Source: Prorocentrum cordatum
Lineage: Eukaryota > Sar > Dinophyceae > Prorocentrales > Prorocentraceae
Assembly: GCA_963575745.1 (NCBI GenBank)
Contig: CAUYUJ010019893.1
Span: forward strand, 1-55,000
Length of the DNA: 55,000 nt
Direction: 5' to 3'
Positions 54,270 to 55,000 of the stretch are shown piece after piece. Position 1 is the stretch's first letter; each line of letters opens with the position of its first letter. The notes under the pieces are model-generated. The model did not search any database. It saw nothing but the letters and a program-made list of their open reading frames with translations, and was not told where the DNA came from. A program made the translations under genes and the position numbers.

Positions 54270-54454
54270 ACGCTTGGGGGCGCTTGGTGCCGGGAGCGCT
54301 TGGAGAGTCCTTGGGAGCGCCTGGAGCGCCTGGAGCGCCGCATGCTGTAATTTCATACGTTTGGAGCACCCAGAGAGCACCGCATGCTGTATTTTCATAG
54401 GTTTGGAGCCCCAGGGGATGTAGCGGACCGTAGGGAACCCGCAGGCTGCGGCTG
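53045..54454. repeat. Module A body and decamer array, copy 3 (complete)
   Basis: Body like 47790-48789, then the full decamer array (to about 54330) and the TTTGGAGCACC pair as in copy 1. Confidence 0.9.
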
Positions 54455-54632
54455 AGGGTTAAGGGTTCCTTTTCTTAGGAGAACACCACGGGGATGCACC
54501 GCGCGGCGTGCGAATTCCTCCTCAGCGGCTATCGCCGCTTCGTCGGTGCGGCGCACGCCGTATGGGCAGGCTCGCTGAGCGCTCGGCCAGACGCCACGGG
54601 CTTCTGACGATGCACCGCCCGTGGCTTGCAGT
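54455..54632. other. Boundary element type R1, copy 2
   Basis: Near-identical to 41375-41551, ending GGCTTGCAG-TTTAGGG. Confidence 0.9.
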
Positions 54633-54670
54633 TTAGGGTTTGGGGTTAGGGTTAGGGGTTAGGGTTAGGG

Positions 54671-54711
<41 letters not shown>

Positions 54712-55000
54712 GGTTAGGGTTTAGGGTTTAGGGTTAGGGTTAGGGTTTAGTGTTAGGGGTATGGTTTGTGTTGAGGGTTAAGGTTTAGGGTTAGGGTGAG
54801 GGTTTAGGGTTAGGGTTCGGGTTCGGGTTTAGGGTTAAGGTTTAGGGTTCAGGGTTTAGGGTTAGGGTTAAGGTTTAGGGTTAGGTCATAGGGTTTAGGG
54901 TTACGGTTAAGGTTTAGGGTTAGGGTTAGGGCTAGAGTTTAGGGTTAGGGTTAGGGTTAAGGATTAGGGTGTAGGGGTTAGGGTTAGGGTTAGGGTTTAG
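54633..55000 (+). repeat. Degenerate telomere repeat at the window end
   Basis: Mixed TTAGGG and TTTAGGG with TTCGGG, TTAAGG and AGTGTTAGGGG variants. Orientation fits a right-hand chromosome end, but the decay says it is proximal or internal rather than the active tip. Confidence 0.9.

Noticed and set aside
39833-54400. ORFs of 150-340 codons in the module A bodies
   Set aside because: Open on both strands, Ala/Arg-rich, and no recognised motif; conserved copies are explained by recent duplication.
54633-55000. Active chromosome terminus
   Set aside because: Repeats are strongly degenerate; a working telomere tip should be homogeneous, and the window may simply be cut here.

Overview
The window looks like nuclear DNA of a dinoflagellate. 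The evidence is relict copies of the dinoflagellate spliced leader (14234-14257, 10241-10267, weaker at 979-997), TTTAGGG-type telomere repeats, very high GC in the right part, long pyrimidine-rich introns, a non-LTR-type reverse transcriptase gene, and a gene that resembles (from memory, not a search) a family of hypothetical proteins expanded in dinoflagellates. A Prorocentrum-like species is possible, but genus cannot be settled from this sequence. No tRNA, rRNA, CRISPR or bacterial-type operon was seen.

Layout. (1) 1-14.2 kb: two plus-strand genes or decayed genes inside microsatellite-like DNA. Gene 1 (about 1113-4386) encodes a very acidic, then Lys/Ser-rich protein in three exons split by CCT-rich introns. 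Gene 2 (about 10436-13019) is a broken copy of a dinoflagellate hypothetical-protein family. Both are preceded by spliced-leader relics. Long CCT and GGA blocks, poly-C/poly-G runs and two degenerate AGACAAACG-type repeat fields fill the space. (2) 14.2-29 kb: mostly non-coding, with many foldbacks, tandem repeats (8, 29, 72 bp) and dispersed repeats, plus a few exon-like islands of low confidence. (3) 29.7-38.6 kb: an 8.2-kb block with two large minus-strand genes. The first encodes a reverse transcriptase with an N-terminal zinc-finger-like segment and a C-terminal endonuclease-like tail. The second encodes a protein with a Cys-rich domain. The block is bordered on both sides by (TAC)n arrays in the same orientation, as expected for a retroelement inserted into, or tailed by, a microsatellite. 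(4) 38.6-55 kb: a mosaic subtelomere. Modules are separated by TTTAGGG arrays, all in the same orientation, and carry recurrent boundary elements with C6/G6 hairpins, a 195-bp satellite, 10-bp and 13-bp repeats, and a Rep/HUH-like ORF. About 3.9 kb of it is duplicated nearly exactly, and one module is a recombinant of two others. The last 370 bases are degenerate telomere repeat, with the G-rich strand running towards the window end as expected for a right chromosome end.

Four otherwise continuous reading frames are interrupted by a TGA, and most remaining frame breaks lie in homopolymer runs. The coding models are therefore either decayed copies or contain assembly indels; RNA evidence would decide.
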